Source: Anaerolineales bacterium HSG25
GTDB lineage: Bacteria > Chloroflexota > Anaerolineae > 4572-78 > J111
Direction of reading: 5' to 3'
DNA length: 35,910 nucleotides
Assembly: GCA_030377865.1 (NCBI GenBank)
Contig: JAUCGA010000006.1
Location: 73,403-109,312, forward strand
The notes below the pieces were generated by a model that did no database searches, was not told the DNA's origin, and saw only the letters and a program-made list of their open reading frames with translations. Positions 1 to 10,500 of the stretch are shown here, piece after piece; position 1 is the first letter of the stretch; the number at the start of each line of letters is the position of its first letter. Made by a program: the position numbers and the translations under genes.

Positions 1-389
1 TACCGCGCCGCGCTGATCTACGGATATTTGAAGCGATCTATCACTTCAATCTGTACATGTATCTGATAAAATTTCTACAAGGATATGATGGTCATGTTTA
101 CCCTGAGTTTCCGACAGGTAATGGTCAGATTGACCTGATTATCAAGCATGCCGGTAAGATGTATGGCCTTGAGGTGAAGAGTTTCTCAACGAACCATGAG
201 TATAACAAAGCGTTGAACCAAGCGGCTCGGTACGGCCAGAGTTTGGGAGTGAATGAGATAACTCTTGGCTTTTTTGTGGAGGCCATCAATGAAGCCAATC
301 GTAAGAAATACGAGGTGGTCTATCAAGATGCCACGACAGGTGTCACCGTCAAACCCGTTTTTGTGGTGATTGGTAGTCGAAAGGCGTAG
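1..389 (+). CDS. AAA/PD-(D/E)XK nuclease-like protein, C-terminal part (cut by window edge)
   Basis: This is the 3' end of a gene that began left of the window. The reading frame is open from base 3 to the TAG at 387-389, so the first in-frame ATG (57) is internal. The translated piece matches, residue by residue, the C-terminus of the protein at 33998-35617: a PRRxDLRI(F/Y)EA(I/V)YHFN segment followed by PEFPTGNGQIDL and GLEVKSF. The D of QIDL and the E-x-K of GLEVKSF form a PD-(D/E)XK nuclease-type core (D-x12-E-x-K). By analogy the missing N-terminus should be an AAA-type ATPase with Walker A and B motifs. The target is unknown. A perfect hairpin at 494-535 follows the stop and can end transcription from both sides. 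Confidence 0.8.
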   Translation, partial: PRRADLRIFEAIYHFNLYMYLIKFLQGYDGHVYPEFPTGNGQIDLIIKHAGKMYGLEVKSFSTNHEYNKALNQAARYGQSLGVNEITLGFFVEAINEANRKKYEVVYQDATTGVTVKPVFVVIGSRKA

Positions 390-493
390 GGCGTGTTGCG
401 TGAATCCACCTACGAGGTATGTAGTTTTCCCACATGCCCGAATGGGTATCGGATGTAGTGTATGTAGCACCTCGCAGGAGAATTGTCCAAACA

Positions 494-535
494 AAAAGAG
501 CCAGTCCCATGATAATTATCGGGACTGGCTCTTTT
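494..535. terminator. bidirectional hairpin terminator
   Basis: A perfect 15-bp stem pairs 494-508 with 521-535 around a 12-nt loop that contains a self-palindromic 10-mer. The stem has an A-run on one side and a T-run on the other, so it reads as an intrinsic terminator on both strands. It lies between two convergent genes (stop at 389 on plus, stop at 548 on minus). Confidence 0.85.
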
Positions 536-547
536 ACTTTTAATCTT

Positions 548-2350
548 TTAATTCTTCACCCTCCACACCACCCGCTCAAAGCCCACCGAGACCACAGTAT
601 GACTCTGTAATCGCAATTTATCTCCATAAATCTCAGCCAACCCTTGCCGATAGCGGCTCAGTTGACTATCGGCATCGTTCAACTTCTTCTGTACCTTGGG
701 TAATGCTCGCAATTTCTCCTCACTTAGGGCGCGTATTTTCGCCCCACTCAACTCAGCTTCGCTTAATTTGACATACTTAAACTCGACCACATGATCCAGC
801 AGTTGATATTGCCGCATGTCGGGCCGGACAATCATGGTTAGGTCGGCATAGCCCCGTTGTAGGGCGGTTTCCGAATCAATCAGATAGAATATATTGTTGA
901 ACAACACCGACAGAAAGGCTATTTTGACCATAAACTCGTCTGCTTCTGGGTAATCTCGATTGTCCAAGGCGTTAAACCGAGCCTCAATCAGGTCGCAGGT
1001 CGGCTGTAAGTCGCCACTACGATAGAAAATTCCGGCCGCTTTTTCTAGCTCGTTCTTGTTGAAGGTGGGCAGTAGAATCTTCTGCAACCGATCAAAGTAA
1101 AGTCCTCTTATGGTCAAATTCGGAATTCGTAACTTCAATTTACCGTCCAAGGTGGTATCTCCAGCAAAGGTCAGCATGCCCAAATAGTAGAGCAGAGAGG
1201 TCAATAACGTATCATTATCCCCAGCCTCCAACATCTCCCGCACCCCAAATCGGCCCGATATATTGGGCACCGTCAGTGGATTTTGCTCATTGACCGCCTG
1301 TTGAACCAGTTCTGGGCCGCCCGGCAACTGCGCCACATATTCGATTTTGCGTCGGTCTGGAGCCAGATTGCTATCGAGCATGGTGCGCGGATAGCGACAA
1401 TAGTCTTGCAACGTCTCCAGAAAGTAGAGCACCAAGGTTGGATTGTACATAGCTTCACCGGTCTCAGGTGGATAGACAAAGCAGTAACCGTCGTAGTAAG
1501 CTCGCATAATCTCAATGGCCTGTGTTGTCTGCGTGTCCGATAAACCACAATAGTCGGCCACCTGCCGAACCAGTTCAGCCACTTCTGCTTCACGGAAGCC
1601 GCACAGGTCGTTAAACTCTGGCTTAAAATAGATATTGCGAGAGACAAACTGCCCACTGGTCAGGTCACTCATGACCACCGGCGAGACCCCAGTCATGAAC
1701 ACTCGTTCCAAGCCCATGCCGGCCAACGTCCCTTTGATGACTTTGAACAGGGTCTTGAAGATGCCCTCTCCTTGAATCAACTGCTCATACCGTTTTTGTC
1801 CCCATTCTCGGCTAACCATAACCTCGTTGGCGAAGTTGTCGTACTCGTCTATCAGCAGATAGAGCCGATGGGAGGTGGCCTGCATAACCGCCAATAAAGA
1901 TTGAAAAGAGGCCAAACCATTGGTCGGATTGATCTCAATTTCATAGCTCAAGTAATCCCGATATTTGATGGCAAAGGTACGGATCTGTTGATTGATATGG
2001 TCATACAAAAACTGTTCAATCCTATCCACATCGCCCCGTGGATTAACCATCGAGAAGTCCCACTTCAAAACAAAATATTGATTATGACTGGGTGTGGGAT
2101 TCTGTCCAATCGCCAACTGACCGAACAGTTCCTCAAACCGGTCTGCCTTGGCCAGATCGTAATAGTTCTCCAAGATGGAGAGGAGCAGACTCTTACCAAA
2201 GCGGCGCGGACGCAGAAACAGGATATTTTTACCCGTTTCCTCAAGCAGGTGAATCCGGTCGGTACGGTCGATAAATAGATGATCTTCGGTGATGATATTT
2301 TCAAAATTACAATATCCATAAGGAAATTTTAGTTTCGATTTTAGTTTCAT
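548..2350 (-). CDS. AAA-ATPase-like / PD-(D/E)XK nuclease superfamily protein
   Basis: This 600-residue protein has the architecture of the AAA-ATPase_like plus PDDEXK_9 family. The N-terminal P-loop reads FLRPRRFGKS (about residues 45-54, K53) and Walker B reads LLIDEYD (165-171). Near the C-terminus D503, E523 and K525 (VVEFKYVK) form a PD-(D/E)XK nuclease core. The biological role of this widespread family is not settled. The start is set at the ATG ending at 2350 because AGGAGG lies 7 nt upstream of it; the longer reading begins with a TTG. A TATAAT-like box at 2371-2376 (minus) is close enough to give a very short leader, but the -35 is poor. It converges on the nuclease fragment at 1-389 and shares its terminator. 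It is a different subfamily from the 33998-35617 protein. Confidence 0.85.
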   Translation of the reverse strand: MKLKSKLKFPYGYCNFENIITEDHLFIDRTDRIHLLEETGKNILFLRPRRFGKSLLLSILENYYDLAKADRFEELFGQLAIGQNPTPSHNQYFVLKWDFSMVNPRGDVDRIEQFLYDHINQQIRTFAIKYRDYLSYEIEINPTNGLASFQSLLAVMQATSHRLYLLIDEYDNFANEVMVSREWGQKRYEQLIQGEGIFKTLFKVIKGTLAGMGLERVFMTGVSPVVMSDLTSGQFVSRNIYFKPEFNDLCGFREAEVAELVRQVADYCGLSDTQTTQAIEIMRAYYDGYCFVYPPETGEAMYNPTLVLYFLETLQDYCRYPRTMLDSNLAPDRRKIEYVAQLPGGPELVQQAVNEQNPLTVPNISGRFGVREMLEAGDNDTLLTSLLYYLGMLTFAGDTTLDGKLKLRIPNLTIRGLYFDRLQKILLPTFNKNELEKAAGIFYRSGDLQPTCDLIEARFNALDNRDYPEADEFMVKIAFLSVLFNNIFYLIDSETALQRGYADLTMIVRPDMRQYQLLDHVVEFKYVKLSEAELSGAKIRALSEEKLRALPKVQKKLNDADSQLSRYRQGLAEIYGDKLRLQSHTVVSVGFERVVWRVKN

Positions 2351-2400
2351 AGTTAAACCTCCTTCCCTCAATTATAGCGTAAATGGGCGAATAGACGAAT

Positions 2401-2480
2401 GGGACGCGTGTGTAACACCTTCGAGGAGCTACGCACCTCGCAGGAGGCGGAGTTGTTCTCCTGCGTGCCCGAATGGGTAT
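2401..2480. repeat. dispersed CCTCGGAGG-type palindromic repeat (degenerate copy)
   Basis: The spacer between the two minus-strand genes holds a copy of a palindromic repeat built around CACCT(T/C)CGAGGAGCT..GCACCTCG.AGGAGG. Related copies lie at 466-482, 18742-18802, 21880-21920 and 23820-23855. This copy is followed by GCCCGAATGGGTATC, also present near 437 and similar to the hairpin repeat at 4411. No gene is visible here. Confidence 0.5.
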
Positions 2481-2490
2481 CCGAGGTGAA

Positions 2491-2538
2491 GCAACAAAAA
2501 AGGCACATCGGATTATCCTGATGTGCCTTTTTTGTTGC
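2491..2538. terminator. intrinsic terminator after the Trypco1 gene
   Basis: A perfect 19-bp stem pairs 2491-2509 with 2520-2538, with an A6 run and a T6 run inside the arms and a 10-nt loop. It begins 10 nt past the stop codon of the minus-strand gene at 2549-2893 and is the expected terminator for it. Confidence 0.85.
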
Positions 2539-2548
2539 GATTGTGTGT

Positions 2549-2893
2549 TTACTCAGTCTTATCGTCTTTCTCTGGTTCCGGTTGTTTCCAACTTAGCGAA
2601 ACCTTAAACTGAGCATTCTCCGCCGATTTAGCAATCAAGGCTCCAACTTCGCCATCTATCTTAATCGCAAAGCTGACCGACGCATTTTGGGGCGGAGTCT
2701 CTAACCCTTGGAGCGTATCAATCACCCCGCTGGCGCAGGCTTTAATCGTACTCAAAGTCTGCTCATAAGCAGAGCCATTGTCCGTAATATTAGGGTTGGA
2801 TTTACTACTAAATCCGACCCCTTTACTGGCAGATTCAACCTCTATACGGATGGGTTGTCCGTCTTTGGCTTTTGTTTCAATATAATTCACCAT
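2549..2893 (-). CDS. Trypsin-co-occurring domain 1 (Trypco1/CU044_2847-like) protein
   Basis: A 114-residue soluble protein. The order of blocks fits the Trypco1 (CU044_2847) family as I know it: an N-terminal strand with IRIEVES, a helix with YEQTLSTIKACASGVIDTL, then VSFAIKIDGEVGALIAKSAENAQFKVSLSW. The last block (x-IDGEVGALIAKS.. then NAQFKVSLSW) is the most characteristic. Family members are usually found beside trypsin-like proteases or NTPases in predicted conflict or signalling loci; no protease is next to this one, so here it is solitary. An AAGGAG lies 12 nt upstream of the ATG. A TTGACA/TATTTA pair (16-nt gap, 2935-2940 and 2913-2918 on minus) could be a promoter, but it is uncomfortably close to the ribosome binding site. 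A strong terminator follows at 2491-2538. Confidence 0.7.
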   Translation of the reverse strand: MVNYIETKAKDGQPIRIEVESASKGVGFSSKSNPNITDNGSAYEQTLSTIKACASGVIDTLQGLETPPQNASVSFAIKIDGEVGALIAKSAENAQFKVSLSWKQPEPEKDDKTE

Positions 2894-2977
2894 GCTGTTG
2901 TAAAACTCCTTCTAAATATGTTTCAATTTCAATTTGTCAACTCGCTACCCGACAGATAATTAAATAAAGATTTTTTC

Positions 2978-3041
2978 GACAGGATTAACAGGATTGACAG
3001 GATTTTTTGCCTTTAATCTTGTCAATCCTGTTAATCCTGTC
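2978..3041. repeat. ACAGGATTAACAGGATT hairpin repeat
   Basis: A perfect 20-bp stem (2978-2997 with 3022-3041) built from tandem ACAGGATTA units encloses a 24-nt loop. The same hairpin recurs at 33518-33582, and a degenerate half is at 20475-20500. This is a repeat type widely seen in Chloroflexota and other environmental bacteria. It is followed by an ATCCGCGTTCATCCGTG segment (3060-3078), another common dispersed motif. Confidence 0.75.
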
Positions 3042-3101
3042 AGATACTTCTTTGTTTTTAATCCGCGTTCATCCGTGTCCTAATTTTATTTCGCAATAAC
3101 T

Positions 3102-4322
3102 CTAATATCGTTTCGTGCGCGTCGCATGCCAGCCACCGGCTAACAACCCACCGCCAATCAGAATAGCCAGCACAATCAGCCCCATGTTCAAAGCTAGATT
3201 ATCATTATAGCCGGTTACAGGCATCAACGATTGTGGCTGGACTTCGGTATCACCATCTGTTGCGACGGCTTGCTCGTTGCTGGTTTTGGTTTCGACGCTG
3301 GCCGGTTCCGCTGAAGGAGCTTGTTCTGTCTCTTCAATGGCCTCAGCCTCAATCGTCACCGTTTGATTGGCTGTCTCAGCCGTACTAATCTCCGTTGGCA
3401 AGGGAGAAGCGGCTACCTGCCCATACAACGGTGCCCCATCTGGGGCAAAGGCTATAATTTGGGCGGTCGGCTGTTGGTCATACTCAAATATAACCTCGAT
3501 TTTTGGTCGGAAGGCAAACTCAGCCGGGCCGGGGCCAAAGGGATGGCTTCCCGCTTCGATATCCGAAGCATCATAATCTGCCGATTCGATGACGATATGT
3601 GACACGCCATCCAAGGCCATCTGGACATCGACCCGTTCCGATCCGGCCATCTCAGCCATCTGCACTGTAGAGCCATTTTGACTATATTGACTGCCGCTTG
3701 TCGCGACCTGCACCGACTGACTACTGGGCATGCCATCCGGTGTATAGACGGACAAACGGCCATTGGTAATACCGACATCGGTATTATTTTCTATCTGGGC
3801 GTACAGGATTCCATTTTCAATCACTGCCGATAGTTGAACCGGTAGCGACGATTGTGGCCCCGTATAGTACCCTAGATTGGCCGTTTGGTCAATGCCACGC
3901 TCAATCGTCACCGGCCAGTTAGCATTGACTGGCTGATAAACCATCGGCAGACGTACATTTAACACGCCCGTACCATTACCCAAGTTCCCAATCTGATAAA
4001 AGCCGTTGCTATCGCTGACGGTCTCGACTCGCCAACTTGGCCCTTCTAACACTACCAACACATTACCCTGCGGCCCGCCGGTAGAGTAGTTAAAAACATG
4101 GCCAGAGATTCCACCACCATGTTTGCCATCATCTAAGCCCGACTCCTTTGATTTTTGTGGATTCCCATCTCCTTTCGAACCACCGTCATTTGGGATAGTG
4201 GTTGGGGTAGGCTTTGGTGTGCCCTGCGCTCGAGCCGGAGTCGATGGTAACATCACCCCTAAACTCATGACAAAAAGTAACATCAACGGTACTAAAACTT
4301 TTAACTGTCCTAACGATTTCAT
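3102..4322 (-). CDS. secreted carboxypeptidase-regulatory-like domain protein with MPVTG sortase-type tail
   Basis: A 406-residue exported protein. A signal peptide (residues 1 to about 32, ending ARA) is followed by a Pro/Thr/Gly-rich linker and a domain of the carboxypeptidase-regulatory or SdrD_B type (ISGHVFN..VVLEG..SDSNGFYQIGNLGNG). Next come beta-rich segments and an acidic Glu/Ala/Thr-rich stalk. The end has MPVTG (367-371), a hydrophobic helix and a basic tail, TRTKRY. This tripartite end is the layout of a sortase substrate, with M in place of L. The start is the ATG ending at 4322, 9 nt after a GGAG; the alternative upstream ATG overlaps that GGAG. It lies 252 bp downstream of the giant gene on the same strand. 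No sortase gene is in the window. Confidence 0.75.
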   Translation of the reverse strand: MKSLGQLKVLVPLMLLFVMSLGVMLPSTPARAQGTPKPTPTTIPNDGGSKGDGNPQKSKESGLDDGKHGGGISGHVFNYSTGGPQGNVLVVLEGPSWRVETVSDSNGFYQIGNLGNGTGVLNVRLPMVYQPVNANWPVTIERGIDQTANLGYYTGPQSSLPVQLSAVIENGILYAQIENNTDVGITNGRLSVYTPDGMPSSQSVQVATSGSQYSQNGSTVQMAEMAGSERVDVQMALDGVSHIVIESADYDASDIEAGSHPFGPGPAEFAFRPKIEVIFEYDQQPTAQIIAFAPDGAPLYGQVAASPLPTEISTAETANQTVTIEAEAIEETEQAPSAEPASVETKTSNEQAVATDGDTEVQPQSLMPVTGYNDNLALNMGLIVLAILIGGGLLAGGWHATRTKRY

Positions 4323-4339
4323 CTCAACTGTCTCCATTT

Positions 4340-4365
4340 TAGATTTTGGATTTTAGATTTAGATT
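4340..4365. repeat. ATTTTGGATTTTAGATT simple dispersed repeat
   Basis: An A/T-rich repeat of TTTAGATTTTGGATTTTAG type lies just upstream of the MPVTG gene. Inverted relatives lie at 4538-4562 and, inside the giant coding sequence, at 14925-14965. It is recognisable as a family only by its recurrence. Confidence 0.55.
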
Positions 4366-4410
4366 GAGTACATTGTGAGAATTAAGTCTTGTAAGATTTT
4401 TAGTAACCTG

Positions 4411-4485
4411 TCATGCCCGAATGTTTGTATCGGGCATCCATTGGTATGCAGAATCTGGATTCCCGCTTAAAACATGCGGGAATGA
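4411..4485. repeat. 75-bp two-hairpin repeat, copy A (downstream of giant gene)
   Basis: Two consecutive hairpins, TGCCCGA...TCGGGCA and ATTCCCGC...GCGGGAAT. The 75 bases match the reverse complement of 17521-17595 at 69 positions by eye. Together the two copies form inverted repeats on either side of the giant gene. Confidence 0.8.
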
Positions 4486-4574
4486 CATGGCATGAATAAC
4501 CTTGCAGAACTTATTTAACGCTGTATTGAGTCAGATTGAGGAAAATCTAAAATCCAAAATCATCAATCGAAAAA

Positions 4575-7500
4575 TTACGGTTCATTGGTTGGGGTTGGTT
4601 TTGGCCCGGTAGACGGTTTGATCCGTAATCCACCATCAGCTGATAGACTGGTAATGGTGACGGTGCCATAATCCCTCAAGTTATTATTTTCATTCGACTC
4701 GCCCACATCGTTCCACGGGTCAGCCCAGGCGAAGAACTGCCGCGCTCCACTCCCACCGATGTCTGCCGCGCTGAACTGTTGGCTAAAGGTGCGACTTTGA
4801 CCCACATCAAACCAACTGCCCTGAGCGCCCCAGAAAATCGGAGGCTCGCTATTCAGGCCATCCACATAGATTGCCACATAGAAGTTGTTGCCCACCGAAA
4901 CTGGAGCGACACCAACGTTACGAACTGTCACCTCAGCCTGATAGGTGTTGTTACCCAAATTGTTGATGACAAACTGCTCTACAATCAAGTCCGGCAGATA
5001 CGAAGTTGGCGTTGGCGTAGCGGTCTGTACCGGTGGTCGGTCTGGGGTTAGGGTGGCAGTGGCCGTGTCAACCGGAACCGGCGTGTCGGTCGGAGTTTCG
5101 CCCGGAACAGGTGTTTCTGTATCAACCGGAACCGGAGTCTCGGTGTCAACCGGAATCGCGGTGTGCGTAGCCGTGGCCGCGCCGTCATCTTCTCGTAACA
5201 GGGTCGGCAAATAGGTCAAGCGGTTAGCTACCTTAACTCCAAATTCGTAACTGTCAACCACCGCTTGGTTGGTCTGGTTGGTTACAGACACTGTAATGAA
5301 TTTTGTCCCCGCCGTCAACCATCTAAAGGTCACAACATCTTGCAGATTGTTCGTTTGCGGCTTCTCTTGTTGATCAGTCGCCTGCCAGATATAGGTCAGC
5401 GGCTGAGTCGTTGTTGGCCCACTGACATCTGCGGTAAACTCATAATTTTGATTCGTCTCACCCGCGGCAGGGCCACTGATGACCACCGCCGTCGGCGTAA
5501 CCGGCTCATTGGTGATGATGACGGCATAAGTGGTACTCGCTGATCCCGCTTCGTTCGTCACCGTGGCCGTAATCGTATGTGTCCCCGCCTTGGCCCAACT
5601 AAAGTTGGCTGAACTGGTCAGTCCGGCGTTGGGAACCGTCAGATCACGTTGACGCGGTGTTTTGATGACTGCCTGTCCGCTGGCCTGCCAAGTATATGTT
5701 ACGGGTTGGGTTGTGTTTTCTAGGTTGGTGGTAGCGTCGAACTCATACTCAGTGTCGATAACCCCCGCCGTGATTCCATCCACCGCGATACTCGTCGGTG
5801 GGATGGCTTGGTCGGTCAAGGCGATAACAAAGTTGGCCTGTGCCGTCGATTGACCGTTGCTGACCGTTACTTCAATCGTCTTGTTACCCATGCTCGACCA
5901 TGTAAAATTGACCGCATTGGTCAATCCACTGACCGTATTAGTAATACCACTTTGATCGGTTGCTGTCCATTCGTAGGTCAGCGGCAATTGAGCATCGCTC
6001 GGCGTTACCTCGGCCATAAACTGATAGTTTCGGTCGATGAGACCAAAGCCATAACCACCAATTGTAACCGTTAGCGGTGGCGTACTGACTTGATCAATCA
6101 CAATGGTGTGATTTTTTGTTGTTTGACTCTGACCGTTGTCAGCGATAACCGTAATCTGTTTCGTGCCGGGCGTATCCCATGTCAACGAAGCCGTATCTTG
6201 CAAGTTTCTGTTGGGATTGATAACCGTTGTCTGATTGGTGGCTTGCCAGGTGTAGGTAATCGGTTGAGTCACATTATCGGGACTGACCCGCGCCGTAAAC
6301 TGATATGTCAATCCGACTTGACCTGTTGTCGGCCCGTTAACTGCCAGATTGAGTTGTATCGCTCCGGCGGTGGTACGGTCAATCACAAAGCCTAACGCAG
6401 AACTGTTGTTTTGCGAGGTGGCCGTAATGATCGTTATATCTTGACTGCCAACCGCCACATCAACCGGAACCGTGACCGTCACAACAACCAGTTTACTTTG
6501 CTGAGGGCCAACCTCGATTTGACCTGCTGGCACTTGTATCCAACCTTGTGGATTATCACTGATTAAGGTATAGGTGTCAGCGACATCGGTCATGTTGCTC
6601 AGGGTGTGGCTGATACTGACTGTGCCGCCAATCGGAGCGACAATATCACTGTCGGTCACAAACTCAAACGGACGCTCGACATAAAATTCGTAAGCCCCAA
6701 TATCCACTCGTGGAATCAACCCCGACCGACGAGGTTCGTTGCCATAATCATAAGGCATCAGTCCGACATTGGTGGTCGGGTCGCCCTTGTCAATCGCTGG
6801 CGAATTTTCCTGTGGTTTCAGATTTGGCGGGTTACTGCCTGAGTTGGTAAACTGCGGATCAGCCGTTACCTGATTTGAGCCAGCACTGGCTCCGCTGACC
6901 GAATCACCACCATGATAGAGATTGTAATCAATCGTCGTTACTTGCCGACTACCAGCCTGCACCAGTACGGAATTTTCTCCGTTGTTGGCAAAGATATTAC
7001 TGCGAGCCGTGAGGTCGCTTCCTGCACCCACTGTTAAGGCCTGGCCTGAACCTGATGATGGGGCTTGGTTTTGGAAGAAGGTACTGTTTTCGACCCATGC
7101 CGAGCCGCTTTGCATGTAGGCCGCTCCACCTTGATTGTCATGCAGAATCGAGTTACGGATGATCAGTTCGCCAGCACCGCTGTACAACCCACCACCTAAA
7201 GTAGCTTGTCCGCCGCTGATTCGGCTGGTGTTGATTTCTAGGCTGTCCCCTTCGTGGAAGATGTTACCCCCTACGTCTTCACCACTCGGCCCGCCACCTA
7301 AACCGGTAGCTGTTCCGCCTTGGATGATGAGGCGCTCTAGTCCAACGGTTTGACCGGCATGTACATGCACCGCTCGGCCCGATGTCGGAGCCAAAATCGT
7401 CGGGAACTGGAGATGGTCGGGCGGGTTGGCCTCCCAGTTGTTTTCGTCATGCCCACCCTGCAAGGTTACAGACCGAGTCAGCACGATTGTTTCGCTGTAG

Positions 7501-10500
7501 GTTCCAGCCGCAATTTTAATCGTGTCGCCATGTTGAGATTGACTCAAGGCCTGCGCCAACGTGCCACATGGTGCAACATTCGGTTGGGTGCAGTTATTAT
7601 CCATCAACAACGGCGTGGTCGGGTCGAGGCTACCTTGCCGCTCATCTTGCAACCAGTCTTGACCGCCGTCTAGCAGAACATAACGAGTGCCATTATGAAC
7701 CAGAATTTGGGTCTGATTGACCACGGTTGCTTCAACTGGGGTGATATTGGAATTATCGACCACCTGTTGGGCGATGGCACTGCTTAGGTCGGTCAGACCA
7801 GAGGCTGATTCGTCGTTAATCATCACCGACAGCAGTAACTGCCGACTCTCGCCCGGACTGAGGGTTACTTCGGTCGGTGTCACTAAGGCACTGGCATAAA
7901 GCCCGGGTTTAGGGATTAGGCGGTAGGTATCGGTACTGTTTCCGACGTTGGTAATGAAGTGGGTATAGTTAATCAACTCACCCGGTCGAGCCGAGCCGAC
8001 CTGAGCCGGGCCAATCTCCACCTGTACATCAGCCGAGGCAACCGTTGTCAAATTGGGCGAGGTCAAGCCGATGACGGCAGTATCAGTATCTTCGCCTTCA
8101 TCGGTTACACACGAACTATCGGCATTTTTATTCCAATACTCGGCTCTTGCCACCAGATTGGTTATATCGGTTTCACCAGACGCAGAATTGCCCGGAACCG
8201 TTACTTGTACCGTTACCGTAGCGATTTGGCCGGGAGCCAGATCAAACACCGCCTCAGTCGTCGGAGTGAAGATACCCATCTCTGGTTGTTCGGGGAAGAT
8301 GGCCCAACCTTGGCTACTTTCGGCGGTCAGATAGATGGTTTCGGTGTAGCCGGTGCCGCTATCCTCGATGTTTTCGAGAAGATACTCAGCTCCACCACGA
8401 AGCTGGCGACTGTTGTTTTCGACGGCTAGGGTGTAACGGGTCGAACTTTCAGCCGGTACATCTTGTCTGGTTGAACCATCTGTCGTCCAGAGTAATTCGC
8501 GCCAGACTCGGAACTCCATCGCCCCCATGTCTTTTTGACAGATTTTTGGACGTTGAACTAAAAAGGCATCTTTATCTTCTTCAATCGGGACACTCGATTT
8601 ATCATTGGGTACCGCATCAACAACAGGAGAGTTTTTGGTCAACTCACCTCCAGAGAAGGGGAAGAACAGGGTCGGCAAATCATCCAGATTTCCTTCACCT
8701 AGCGTCACCTGTCCGGCATAGCTATTGTCGTATCGAGATGTATAGCTAACGCTGACCTCGGCTTCGGCCTGAATACCATTACTTTCGACGGTTCCAGTGG
8801 CGACATTCGATTCCATGATGCTGGCGTTGAGGGTTAGCTCGCTACCGGCGTTGTAGATACCGCCCCCCTGTTGGCTGGCGATGTTACCCCAAAAAGTCAG
8901 GTGTTGCAGTTCGCCGAGGCCGGTAGCATCTCGATAGATACCGCCACCATTAACCCCCTTATTATTGATTAGCACCAGATTGGCTAAAAAGATTGTACCG
9001 CCCTCCGCGACGTAGAACCCACCGCCGTTTTCAGTGGCTGAGTTGGCGACGAACCGTTTGTTCCGTAAAGAGAATACTGCCGCGGCCACATAGTTACCAC
9101 CGCCATGCCGTCCGGCTATGTTGCGGGCAATCGAGGCTCCACCGGTCATGTCAACTTCACTACCTGTGGCACTGTACAGGCCACCACCATCTTGAGCGGC
9201 TACGTTGTCCTGAATTTCGCCACCAAAGAACAAGGTTCGACCACTGGCACAGTATGCTCCACCGCCGTTATTGGTAGCGGTGTTGTTATTAATGTCGACA
9301 GAATCAATATGCACCGGATTGCCTGTTTCTATATACAAGCCGCCACCGTCAACGGCTGTGTTCGAGACGATGTTGCTACCATTCAGAATCAGGTAACTGG
9401 CTCGACTGAGCAGACCGCCACCCTTATCGGCTTGGCCGCCGGTTAAAATCAGGTTGTTTAGGTAGACTTCTGCCACGTTGTCCACGGTCATGGGGCGACC
9501 TTGTTGCTGGGCGTTGATAGTGGTTTTTCCTAACAGGAGGGGGTCGGGTGGCACGAAGTCTTTAGGCCAGCCGCCCTCAATAGTGAGGTTGTCGATTTGG
9601 ACGGAGGCGGTTTCTTGACATTCACCCATCGCCAGACGTAAGGTGTCCCCCTCCTGCACATCTATCATGGCCGAGCCGATACTCCCGTAGATTTTTTCGG
9701 TACGGACCAGTTGAACCAGACATGCATCATACTCATCAGCGCCAATATCGGGCGCGGCATTAATAGGTCGCGGTGAAGGTGGAACCTCATCTTCATAAGG
9801 AATTCCGTCATAAGGCACACCCACATCAAGTCCGGCATTAATCAGCAGAGAATCTTCTCGTAAAGCAAAGTTACCGTCCGCCGAACTGGTATAGTTCGGC
9901 TCAACGGCCAGAGCATGGGTTCCGGTGGTTACCGAACCGCCGACGGTGTTCAGGTTATTGTAGTAGTTGTTGTAATCAACCGTTACCGTACCTCCACCAG
10001 AGCCATAAATCGCTCCACCCGCTGGGGCTTCATGGCCGTCAAAGCTGTTATTGCGAATATTCGGATTGCCACCGCTAAAGTAGACCCCCCCACCTTGACC
10101 AGTGGCGATGTTGGCATGGAAACTGTTATGATAGATTTCGGCAGTGCCAGTCACTACGGTCACCCCGGCCCCGTTAACGGCATTGTTGCGATAAAGCATG
10201 CTGTTCCAGAGGCGCAGTTTTCCACCGCCTTGATAAACGCCTGCACCATCAGCAGTGGCGGTATTATTAAACAGACGAGTGCCCATGTCAACAAAACCGT
10301 CTGAGCCGTTGTTATAGACCCCACCCCCTTGTTGGGCCGTATTCAGTGTCAGATCAGTTTCTTTCAACCACAGCTTACCATCGTTGTAAATCGCGCCCCC
10401 TTGGTCAGCACTATTGTTTATAAATTCGCTACTGTGGGGATTAACATTAAACGCGGGATTACGTTCATGCCCAACGACCAGTTGACTATCGCTATCGACA

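Noticed and set aside
2978..3041. Hairpin with tandem ACAGGATT units as a CRISPR-like array
   Set aside because: The units are 9-bp tandem repeats forming a single hairpin, without spacers or cas genes.
2978..3041. The same hairpin as the terminator of the MPVTG gene
   Set aside because: It is about 60 bp past the stop and no T-run follows on the minus strand; it is better read as a dispersed repeat.
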